Assembly (NCBI GenBank): GCA_964625275.1
Contig: CAZVBH010000093.1
Coordinates: 1-8,053 of the forward strand
Length of the DNA: 8,053 nucleotides
DNA from: UBA3775 sp964625275
Lineage (GTDB): Bacteria; Bacillota; Clostridia; Lachnospirales; Lachnospiraceae
Reading direction: 5' to 3'
Shown here: piece by piece, positions 1 through 7,096 of the stretch
Position numbering within the stretch: the stretch's first letter is position 1
How the letters are laid out: every line of letters begins with the position of its first letter
Notes under the pieces: generated by a model
Databases searched by the model: none
The model's input: only the letters and a program-made list of their open reading frames with translations
What the model was told of the DNA's origin: nothing
Translations under genes and position numbers: made by a program

Positions 1-1248
1 GAAAAAGAAAAAAGCGGTCTTCGTGGAAGAATAATGACACAGGTTTTTCAGGAACCGATGACAAGTCTCAATCCGACAAAAAAGATTGGCTGGCAGCTTG
101 AAGAGGTATTAAGATGCCACAAAGAGCTTCAGAGTGAGCTTTTGAGCACCGCTTCAAAAAACTCAAGCTCTGAAAAATCAGCGGTAAAAGATATTATATA
201 TAAGGCACTTAGTGATGCCGGACTTGATGACTTAGACAGAATTTATGAGTCTTATCCGGGTGAGCTTTCGGGTGGACAGAGACAGAGAGCCTTAATTGCA
301 ATGGCGATTATTGCAAGACCAAAGCTCCTTATTTGCGATGAGCCGACAACTGCGCTTGATGCAGCTGTGGCTGACAGAATAATTCAAAGACTCCTAAAGC
401 TTCATAAAAAATATGGTATGACAATTATATTTATTTCCCATGATATTTCTGTAATCAGAAGACTTTGTGACAGAGTTGCAGTCATGCAGGATGGAAATAT
501 TATCGAAATAGGTACTACCCGGGAAATATATGAAAATCCACAGCATGAGTATACGAAAAGACTTATTTCAGCCTCGAAGGGCTTCAAAAAGACCGAGAAG
601 TCAAAAATTAGTGATGAGTATGTCCTCGAAGTAAAAAATCTCGGAGTAACTTACTCGAAAAAGCATTTATTTGGAAAAAGACCTGAAACTGAGGTTATTA
701 CAGACCTTTCCTTTTATGTAAAAAAAGGTGAGACACTTGGAATTGTTGGAGAGAGTGGAAGTGGAAAAACAACCATTCTAAAAGCAATTTCAGACATGAT
801 TAGTTATAAAGGAACCATATCCAAGTCCGGCAGGCTCGCAATGGTCTTTCAGGATCCATATTCCAGCCTTAATTCATCCATGAAGATAAAAAGGCTGTTA
901 AAGGAGGTCCTTACACTAAATGAAAAAGGTCTGACAAGGTCTGAAATTAAAGCAAGGTCAGTAAAGACACTTGAAGAAGTAGGGCTGGATGCAGCTTATA
1001 TGGAAAGATATCCCGGTGAGCTTTCCGGTGGTCAGAGACAGAGAGTATCAATAGCAATGGCGATAATTACAAGACCGGAGCTCATACTACTTGATGAACC
1101 GGTAACGGCACTTGACGTAACTGTGTCCCAGAAGATTTTAGAGCTTCTGACAAATTTAAAGCGTGAGTACGGACTTAGCTACATCCTCATATCTCATGAC
1201 ACGTTACTCATAGAAAATACCTGTGACCGTTGCATTCATCTTGCATAA
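1..1248 (+). CDS. Double-ATPase ABC transporter ATP-binding protein, peptide/nickel (Dpp/Opp) type, 5'-partial
   Basis: This is the cytoplasmic ATPase subunit of an ABC importer of the oligopeptide/dipeptide/nickel class, with both nucleotide-binding domains fused in one chain. The reading frame is open from base 1, and the residues before the first ATG (nt 34) read LRGR, which in this family directly precedes the Q-loop; so ATG 34 is internal and the start and Walker A of domain 1 lie upstream. Domain 1 shows Q-loop VFQEP (nt 43-57), signature LSGGQRQR (265-288), Walker B LLICDEP (325-345) and H-loop ISHD (433-444), then a short peptide-type tail (NPQHEYTKRL). Domain 2 is complete for catalysis: Walker A GESGSGKT (748-771), Q-loop VFQDP (844-858), signature LSGGQRQR (1021-1044), Walker B LILLDEP (1081-1101), H-loop ISHD (1189-1200). 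It ends only 15 residues after the H-loop, without the usual C-terminal extension. The substrate cannot be told from the ATPase; permease and binding-protein genes would be expected upstream. Confidence 0.95.
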   Translation, partial: EKEKSGLRGRIMTQVFQEPMTSLNPTKKIGWQLEEVLRCHKELQSELLSTASKNSSSEKSAVKDIIYKALSDAGLDDLDRIYESYPGELSGGQRQRALIAMAIIARPKLLICDEPTTALDAAVADRIIQRLLKLHKKYGMTIIFISHDISVIRRLCDRVAVMQDGNIIEIGTTREIYENPQHEYTKRLISASKGFKKTEKSKISDEYVLEVKNLGVTYSKKHLFGKRPETEVITDLSFYVKKGETLGIVGESGSGKTTILKAISDMISYKGTISKSGRLAMVFQDPYSSLNSSMKIKRLLKEVLTLNEKGLTRSEIKARSVKTLEEVGLDAAYMERYPGELSGGQRQRVSIAMAIITRPELILLDEPVTALDVTVSQKILELLTNLKREYGLSYILISHDTLLIENTCDRCIHLA

Positions 1249-1288
1249 GATCAAAGCGGGGACTTTTCTGTTAAGACTCAATTACTAC

Positions 1289-1317
1289 TTGATTATATCC
1301 TCCAATTTTGGTAGAAT
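1289..1317 (+). promoter_or_regulatory. SigA-type promoter with extended -10, upstream of the large gene
   Basis: TTGATT at 1289-1294 (4 of 6 matches to TTGACA) and TAGAAT at 1312-1317 (5 of 6 to TATAAT) are separated by exactly 17 bp. TG at 1309-1310 gives an extended -10 (TGnTAGAAT). Transcription would start near 1323-1325, leaving a leader of about 47 bases before the GTG at 1371. It is the only well-formed promoter I found between genes in the window and probably drives the four genes from 1371 onward. It is predicted from sequence only. Confidence 0.65.
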
Positions 1318-1354
1318 GATATATGTGCCAAAAGGCTCACAATACGTTCTACTG

Positions 1355-1362
1355 AGAGGAGG
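1355..1362 (+). promoter_or_regulatory. Strong ribosome binding site fixing a GTG start
   Basis: AGAGGAGG lies 8 bases before the GTG at 1371 and contains a full AGGAGG core. No ATG or TTG in the same frame is better placed, so this site decides the GTG start of the large protein. Confidence 0.85.
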
Positions 1363-1370
1363 CTCACTAG

Positions 1371-4300
1371 GTGAAAGAAAAAATAGAGCAGCTGGCTCAT
1401 GGGGTAATGACCTATGAACTGCCTGCAATTAAATTAAGTGAAGAAAAAATATCTCTTAAGCTCACAGTGGGCAAAAGGCACTCCGAATCAGTTACAATCA
1501 GTAATGATGCCAATATCCACATGAAGGGCTTAGTCTATTCAACAAATCCCAGAGTTATTCCTGAGACAACGCAGTTTATCGGCTGTGAAAATATAATAGA
1601 GTTTACCGTAAATACGGAATATGCAGAAGTATCAGACCACATTTTAGGTGAGCTTTGCTTTGTTACCAATTGTGGTGAGATGACCTTGCCCTTTGATATA
1701 GAAATTACTTCTCCGATAATCAAGACGATTAATGGCAGAATTTATAATATGCACCAGTTTGCAGCTCTTGCAAGAAGCAATTGGGAAGAAGCAAGAAGAC
1801 TGTTTACTGCACCTGAATTTGAAAGCTTTTTGCGCTATAACGAGCCTCAGAGTATATTTTTATGGGAGAGACTTTTAAAAAGTCCACTTGTAGATAATGC
1901 AATGGAGCAGTTCCTGATAGCAACCAGAAAAAAGCTGCCTGTAAAGCTTTTAATATCTAAAAATGAACTGCGTTATGACGTCGGACAAAGCAGCTTTGCC
2001 GATGGAATAAAAATTAGCAGAAGCAATTGGGGCTATGTAAATTATTTAGTATCCTGTGATTCTGATTTTATCGAAATTGAGCAGGAAAGCATTACCTCAG
2101 AGGACTTTGATGCCAATGAATTTGAATTTAAATTCATAATTCATCCTGAAAATATGCACATAGGCATCAACTGTGGAACGATTACAATTACCGGCTGTGG
2201 TCAGCAGCTTGTGATTCCGGTTACCTGCCATGCAGGGAATCCTGAAAAGGCTAGACTCAGCCACAAAATAAAGACAAATAAATTACTTATAAAGGCTCTG
2301 GAAAATCACATTTCCTACGTGATGAATCAGATTCCGGAGGCGAGATACATTGCAGAGGCGAATGCACTGATGGATGAGTATGACAAAATACCCGGTGCTG
2401 ACCTGCTTCTTACAAGACTTTATCGTGCAAAGCTTTTAAGACTTGTAGGAAAAGAAAGCCCTGCACTTTCAGTCCTTAATAATATATCAGATGAAGAGCT
2501 TGATGAAGCCTCAGTTTATGCAAAGGCAATGTTTGCTTACCTGCGCATTGAAAAAATGGAAACACCTTCACCTGAGCTTTTAGAGGACCTTTATGAGCTT
2601 TGCCAGCTTCACCCTGAAAAGCCTCAGCTTCAGCTTCTTGTATTGAAGGTTGATGAACGCTACAAAAAAAATATAAGGGCAAGGCTTGACGAGCTTCATA
2701 GTCTCTTTGACAATGGCTGTCATTCGGCACTGCTTTTGACAGAGGCCTCAATGATACTCAATCAGGAGCCGCTTCTCTTAAAGGAAACCGGCACCTTTGA
2801 TACTACTGTAATGCTATTCTCTCTCAAGAGAAATAATTGCAGTCGAGACCTCGCAAGTCAGTTTACAAGCCTTGTTTTAAGACAGAAAGCCTATGTAAAA
2901 GTAAATTACAATATACTTGCACTCATTTATGAAAAATACCAGCTTAAGGATACGCTTACCGCAATCTGTCAGACTCTTATTAGGGGCTACAGAAAAGAAA
3001 GCAGATATTTCAAATGGTATCAAAAGGGTGCAGAGGAAAATATAAGAATTTCCGACCTTTACGAATACTATATGTATTCAATAGACAGACAGCCTGAGGA
3101 AGAGCTTGACCAGGCCGTACTCATGTATTATGTTTATAATTCAAAGCTTAATGACAGAAGACTGGCTTATCTTTATGCAAATATTGTATTGCATAAGGAC
3201 TCCAATCCGATAGTCTATGAAAATTATAAAGAAAAGCTCAGAATCTTTACAATTCAGCAGATGAGAGCAGGTAAAAATGACATTAACCTTGCAGTTCTCT
3301 ATAATGACAGCCTGAGTGATCCGAATTATGCAAAGCAGTTTAGTGAGCATTTGAGCAAGGTTATCTTCCGTTATGATGTAAATTGCTCAAATCCAAACAT
3401 GAAATATATCTGCGTGGCTCACAAAGAGCTTGATGACGAGGTGATTGTTCCCTTAATTGGCGGAAAGGCACAGATAGATATCTTTACCTCGGATGCGCTG
3501 ATTTTCATGCTCGATGCATTGAATAATCGCTATGTCCTTTCTGATGATGTCGAGCTGATACCATTAATGTCAGGTGATGGCTTTGCACCAAAGGCTTATA
3601 AGTATGACAGAGATAATTCCATGCTTATTGTCAATCTTGCTGCAAAGGCTCATCAGATGCGACGCTTCGACCAAATCGGACTTGAGCTTAGAAAGCAGGC
3701 TGCAGCACTTAGTGGAATTTCAGAGAGCAGTCGTGAAAGCTATATCAGTGAGCTGGTTCTTTATTATTATGACCATGCTCAGGAAGAGGTTGCTGAGGAT
3801 GACCTAAAGAAGCTAAATTATAAAATGCTTGGAACAGTCAGAAGAAGCAAATTCATAAGCCTTTTAGTTTTACGTGAGCACTATGATTTAGCCTTTGAAA
3901 TAATGAAGACCTGCGGCTTTGAGGGCGTTGAGACAAAGATACTTGAAAAATTTGCCACCTCGCTTTCAACTAAGGAGCTTACAAAGTATGACAGAACTCT
4001 TTGCAATATCATGTATGCCCTGTTTTTGAATGGACGAAGACATGAGCGCATAATTATTTATCTCGTCAATTACTTTGGAGGTCTTACCCAAAGCATGTAT
4101 GCAATTTGGCAGGAGGCCTGTCTTGCACAGTGCGCAACTGCTGATTTTGATGAAAGAATACTTGGACAGATTCTCTTTACCGAGAGTTATCTCCCATATG
4201 CCGAGAATATTTATGTTCATTATTACAGAAGACAAAAGAACAGAAATTTAACCAAGGCATATTTTAATTATCTTTCATATAAATATTTGATTTCTGATAT

Positions 4301-4910
4301 TCCTATTTCTGCGAATATCATGGAAATACTCAAGAGAGATTCCTACTATGAAACCAATGACATGGTTATGCTTGCCTGCCTTAAGCAGTTTGCAATGGCG
4401 GATGAGCTTTCACAGGAGGAGCAGGAGCTTGCAAAGAAGTGGCTTGAAATTGTGGACAGCAAGGGCAAGGTACTGCCTTGCTTTAGAAGACTCTCAAGGT
4501 ATTTCAGACTTCCTGAAAATATGGACGACAAGGTCTATATTGAATACAGAACCAATCCTGAGCATCGTGTAACCATTCACATAGCCTCAAGACAGGACGG
4601 CAAGCGTGTAGTCCGCGAAGAGACAATGAGGAATGTCTGCTATGGAATTTTCATAAAAGAGATTATTCTTTTTGCTCAGGAATCCATAGAGTATGTCATA
4701 AGTGAGGATGATGCCGAAAAGGTCATTTCCACTGAAAAGCATACACTTACAGGTCCGTCAGACGAGCCTGTAAATGATAAGAGCAGATTTGCTTCAATCA
4801 ATGCCATTATCAAGGCAAGAAATGAACTCGACAGGGGTAAAGCAATCGGACTGCTCAATGATTATGTCAAGAAGGAGTTTGCAATCTCTCAGCTTTTCCA
4901 TGAGATTTAG
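1371..4910 (+). CDS. Large cytoplasmic beta-sandwich/helical-solenoid protein, DUF5717-like
   Basis: Function is unknown. By overall make-up, size (1179 residues) and its Hsp70-like neighbour I take this for the DUF5717 family of Lachnospiraceae; the family name is recalled, not searched. There is no signal peptide or membrane segment, so it is probably cytosolic. Predicted order: beta-sandwich 1, residues about 17-115, Ig/ASH-like with alternating strands ending in LPFDIEI; a helical linker, 123-188; beta-sandwich 2, about 190-288, ending in a similar QQLVIPVTC strand; a long TPR-like alpha-solenoid from about 293 to 1050, interrupted by a beta-rich insert at about 660-735; a C-terminal beta domain, about 1053-1125; and a terminal helical segment to 1179. 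The solenoid shows recurring helix pairs rich in Leu, Tyr and Ala rather than strict TPR consensus. The start is GTG, fixed by a strong ribosome binding site. It leads a probable operon, 24 bases before the Hsp70-like gene. Domain borders are read by eye. A scaffold or protein-binding platform is plausible but not shown. Confidence 0.85.
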   Translation: MKEKIEQLAHGVMTYELPAIKLSEEKISLKLTVGKRHSESVTISNDANIHMKGLVYSTNPRVIPETTQFIGCENIIEFTVNTEYAEVSDHILGELCFVTNCGEMTLPFDIEITSPIIKTINGRIYNMHQFAALARSNWEEARRLFTAPEFESFLRYNEPQSIFLWERLLKSPLVDNAMEQFLIATRKKLPVKLLISKNELRYDVGQSSFADGIKISRSNWGYVNYLVSCDSDFIEIEQESITSEDFDANEFEFKFIIHPENMHIGINCGTITITGCGQQLVIPVTCHAGNPEKARLSHKIKTNKLLIKALENHISYVMNQIPEARYIAEANALMDEYDKIPGADLLLTRLYRAKLLRLVGKESPALSVLNNISDEELDEASVYAKAMFAYLRIEKMETPSPELLEDLYELCQLHPEKPQLQLLVLKVDERYKKNIRARLDELHSLFDNGCHSALLLTEASMILNQEPLLLKETGTFDTTVMLFSLKRNNCSRDLASQFTSLVLRQKAYVKVNYNILALIYEKYQLKDTLTAICQTLIRGYRKESRYFKWYQKGAEENIRISDLYEYYMYSIDRQPEEELDQAVLMYYVYNSKLNDRRLAYLYANIVLHKDSNPIVYENYKEKLRIFTIQQMRAGKNDINLAVLYNDSLSDPNYAKQFSEHLSKVIFRYDVNCSNPNMKYICVAHKELDDEVIVPLIGGKAQIDIFTSDALIFMLDALNNRYVLSDDVELIPLMSGDGFAPKAYKYDRDNSMLIVNLAAKAHQMRRFDQIGLELRKQAAALSGISESSRESYISELVLYYYDHAQEEVAEDDLKKLNYKMLGTVRRSKFISLLVLREHYDLAFEIMKTCGFEGVETKILEKFATSLSTKELTKYDRTLCNIMYALFLNGRRHERIIIYLVNYFGGLTQSMYAIWQEACLAQCATADFDERILGQILFTESYLPYAENIYVHYYRRQKNRNLTKAYFNYLSYKYLISDIPISANIMEILKRDSYYETNDMVMLACLKQFAMADELSQEEQELAKKWLEIVDSKGKVLPCFRRLSRYFRLPENMDDKVYIEYRTNPEHRVTIHIASRQDGKRVVREETMRNVCYGIFIKEIILFAQESIEYVISEDDAEKVISTEKHTLTGPSDEPVNDKSRFASINAIIKARNELDRGKAIGLLNDYVKKEFAISQLFHEI

Positions 4911-4934
4911 CAGGCTTAAAAGTGGGGATTATAT

Positions 4935-6203
4935 ATGGATGCTTCTATAAATCCAAAATCTATTATTGTCGGTATTGATATCGGAGTGGAGACCTCCCAG
5001 GTATCCGTAAGCATTGACGGTAAAGAGCCTGAATCCTTCAGTCTTTCACCTTCAAAAAATGCTTATCTTATTCCTACTGCAATCTGTGTAAGAACTGAGA
5101 CCAGAGACTGGATATTCGGCGAGGACGCAATCAGATGCAGAAATAGAAATGCCGGTCAGTTTGTGGAGAAGCTTTGCGATATTATCGATAAGGGTGAAAC
5201 CATTAATATTTTCGGCAGTGATTATACCGGTGCCGAGCTTTTGGAAAAATTCCTGCGTAAGATAATTACGACCGTAAGGCAGAGATATCTCAATGCTGAA
5301 CTGAAAAAAATAATTGTTACCGTTAAAAATAAAAGTGAGCTGATGGAGCAGGCAGTTATCCGTTCCTTTGAAAACATCGGTTATGAAAGCAAAAATCTCA
5401 AGGTGCTTAGTTATCTTGAAAGCTTCATGTACTATGCAATCAGTCAGAAAAAGGAGCTTTGGACTAATGATGTTTCTCTTTTTGATTTTGATGAAGAGGG
5501 CTTGAAGTACTGCGTAATGACTACCAGCAAAAAAGCACTTCCGATTACGGTTACCGTTACGGGCTACGATATGAGCGAGGAGCTTAATTCCTCAATGCTC
5601 TTTACGATGGTTGAAAGCAGGCTGGCAAATACCTTCAAGGAGATAGCTGACAGACTGGTCCGCAGACAGATTTTATCAACCATTTTCTTTACCGGTGTCG
5701 GCTTTGATGGAACCTGGGCAGATGATGTGATAAAATCGCTTTGTCCCGGCAGACGACTTTTCAAAGGACAAAATCTCTATACAAAGGGTGCTGTCTATGC
5801 CGGTCTTGTGGAAAATGATCCAAGCTACAAGGATTTCCTTTTCCTTACCGACGAGCAGATAAGATATTCTATTTCAATAAGAATGTTCAAGGACAATCGA
5901 ATTGGAGAATATCCGCTGGTTGCGGCAGGAACGGATTGGAGAACTGTCAATGCCAAGACGGTTGGAATCCTTGATAACAGTGACGAGGTTTTCTTTACCA
6001 TTTTCCATACTGTTCGCAAAGAGACTCGTCATGTGGTCATGAATTTACGCAATATCGAGCCGCGTGAAAATAAGACTACACGAGTGGCGGTCAGCATTAA
6101 ATTTTTAGACAGGGATACGGCAGTTCTCACCGTCAGGGACTTAGGCTTTGGCGAGTTTTTTGAGAATACTTACCGTATTTGGGAAAAGGTAATCAGCTTC
6201 TGA
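4935..6203 (+). CDS. Divergent Hsp70/actin-fold protein, DUF5716-like
   Basis: This 422-residue protein has the layout of an Hsp70 but is strongly diverged; I take it for the DUF5716 family (recalled, not searched). Phosphate-1 motif VGIDIGVETSQVSV is at residues 12-25, matching the Hsp70 pattern GIDLGTTNS. LIPTAICV and WIFGEDA (45-65) match the Hsp70 strand pair after it. The connect/adenosine region is recognisable at 248-260 (STIFFTGVGFDGT) and GAVYAG at 285-290. The phosphate-2 loop, normally DLGGGT, reads DFDEEGL at 184-190, so its glycines are missing. Residues about 300-408 look like an Hsp70 beta substrate-binding domain, with VAVSIKFLDRDTAVLTVRD (384-402) resembling the end of that domain in DnaK. 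The helical lid and a C-terminal EEVD are absent. ATG 4935 has GGGGA 6 bases upstream. It is cytosolic, with no signal peptide. The actin fold is fairly sure; ATP hydrolysis is doubtful; chaperone activity is inference. Confidence 0.8.
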   Translation: MDASINPKSIIVGIDIGVETSQVSVSIDGKEPESFSLSPSKNAYLIPTAICVRTETRDWIFGEDAIRCRNRNAGQFVEKLCDIIDKGETINIFGSDYTGAELLEKFLRKIITTVRQRYLNAELKKIIVTVKNKSELMEQAVIRSFENIGYESKNLKVLSYLESFMYYAISQKKELWTNDVSLFDFDEEGLKYCVMTTSKKALPITVTVTGYDMSEELNSSMLFTMVESRLANTFKEIADRLVRRQILSTIFFTGVGFDGTWADDVIKSLCPGRRLFKGQNLYTKGAVYAGLVENDPSYKDFLFLTDEQIRYSISIRMFKDNRIGEYPLVAAGTDWRTVNAKTVGILDNSDEVFFTIFHTVRKETRHVVMNLRNIEPRENKTTRVAVSIKFLDRDTAVLTVRDLGFGEFFENTYRIWEKVISF

Positions 6204-6221
6204 TGGAAGAAAACATATGAA

Positions 6222-6225
6222 AGGA
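6222..6225 (+). promoter_or_regulatory. Ribosome binding site fixing a second GTG start
   Basis: AGGA, within AAAGGAT, lies 7 bases before the GTG at 6233. The nearby ATG at 6216 runs into a stop after three codons, so GTG 6233 is the best start for the downstream helical-repeat gene. Confidence 0.7.
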
Positions 6226-6232
6226 TAGCAAA

Positions 6233-7063
6233 GTGGGAAAATTTATTTTTTGTATAGGTAATAAAGCAAAATATCCATACACCTTTGCCTCAACCGGCAT
6301 TAGTGTTTATACCATGGAAGAGCTTTGCTATTATCTTTATCATAACATAGATACCTTAGAGGAAGACCTAAAGGACATGGCTCTTGTGACCTGGATTAAA
6401 AATGAACTGGGAATGAAGGAGCGTGCTGATTTTCTGGGTCAGCTCATGGAAAGAGGCGCAGGACTTAAGGACCTTGTGGTTTCCATTTTCTGCAGTACTG
6501 ATTACTATACTGAACAGGAAATAAATAAACTAATTGAAGAAATAGACCATCTCTATGACATGCTTCCGATTGAACGTAAGAAGCGTCATGCCGACATGCT
6601 TATGAAATTCAAAAAGTACAAGGAGGCAGGCTTTGAATATCGTGCAATTATTGATGATAAGACCTTTGATTCAATGGAGGCCGTAGCCGAGGGTGATGTC
6701 TATCATAATCTTGCAGTAATAATGGCAAGGAGTGGACGTTTTCAGACGGCCGCAAAGTATTTTGAGATGGCTTATCAGAAAAATCACAATAAAGAGAGCC
6801 TTTGTCAATATCTCTATGCAATCAAAATGGATGGAGATGAGGAAGCCTTCAATCGTGAGATAGGTGGCTATGCCGGTGATATGGAGCTTGTCAGAAGAAT
6901 TGAAAACCAATTCTATTATGTCGAGGACAATCGTGAATACAATGCCGATTACATGAATGTCGTTAAGCTCATGGAACATAGCGGCAAAGATACCGATGAG
7001 GATTTCTGGTGGCTGTTTGACGATATGTTAAATAAAATTAAAAAGACCTATAGAGAAAGCTAA
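6233..7063 (+). CDS. Small TPR-like helical-repeat protein of the cassette
   Basis: This 276-residue protein has no catalytic motif and no signal peptide or membrane segment. One clear TPR unit spans residues 154-185, with the TPR-pattern residues N159, L160, A161, G168, A173, F177 and A180. The helix pair before it (about 114-144, with ADMLMKFKKYKEAGFEYRAI) is a second, weaker TPR, and residues 188-210 may start a third. The N-terminal 110 residues begin with a short beta stretch (MGKFIFCIGNKAKYPYTF) followed by helices, including MEELCYYLYHNID at 28-40, which I recall as typical of a Lachnospiraceae hypothetical family near the DUF5716/DUF5717 genes. The C-terminus is acidic and aromatic (DEDFWWLFDDML, 255-266). 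It lies 29 bases after the Hsp70-like gene and 33 before valS, so it is probably co-transcribed with both. TPR proteins usually bind other proteins; a partner role for the Hsp70-like or giant protein is inference. Confidence 0.8.
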   Translation: MGKFIFCIGNKAKYPYTFASTGISVYTMEELCYYLYHNIDTLEEDLKDMALVTWIKNELGMKERADFLGQLMERGAGLKDLVVSIFCSTDYYTEQEINKLIEEIDHLYDMLPIERKKRHADMLMKFKKYKEAGFEYRAIIDDKTFDSMEAVAEGDVYHNLAVIMARSGRFQTAAKYFEMAYQKNHNKESLCQYLYAIKMDGDEEAFNREIGGYAGDMELVRRIENQFYYVEDNREYNADYMNVVKLMEHSGKDTDEDFWWLFDDMLNKIKKTYRES

Positions 7064-7096
7064 AGGCTTTTACAAATAAAGAAAGGGAGCTTTATA

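Larger units (their letters stand above)
1249..1370 (+). other. Intergenic region and 5' leader between transporter gene and cassette
   Basis: This 122-bp gap holds the promoter at 1289-1317, a leader of about 47 bases and the ribosome binding site at 1355-1362. I see no hairpin followed by a T-run that would end the upstream transporter transcript; the best candidate, AAAG/CTTT around 1254-1267, has only four pairs. The 8-mer AGGCTCAC occurs twice in the leader (1333-1340 and 1360-1367), the second copy overlapping the end of the ribosome binding site. No riboswitch or T-box signature is visible. Confidence 0.6.

Noticed and set aside
1298..1303. TCCTCC complementary to the AGGAGG ribosome binding site
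   Set aside because: It lies in the promoter spacer upstream of the expected transcription start, so it would not be in the mRNA from this promoter to sequester the site.
1223..1417. 64-codon plus-strand frame bridging the transporter end and the giant gene start
   Set aside because: It overlaps both real genes, spans the promoter, and has no ribosome binding site or recognisable family.
2476..2751. 91-codon open frame on the minus strand inside the giant gene
   Set aside because: It lies wholly opposite a well-supported coding frame, has no ribosome binding site evidence, and its protein has low-complexity composition typical of an antisense shadow. Other minus-strand frames across the window were rejected for the same reason.
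7017..7054. TTGACG near the end of the TPR gene as a -35 for valS
   Set aside because: The nearest -10-like hexamers are 10 or 26 bp away, outside the working spacer range.
7056..7071. Small hairpin AAAGC/GCTTT followed by a few T's after the TPR gene
   Set aside because: Only five mostly A-T pairs, a stem overlapping the stop codon, and four T's; too weak to call a terminator.
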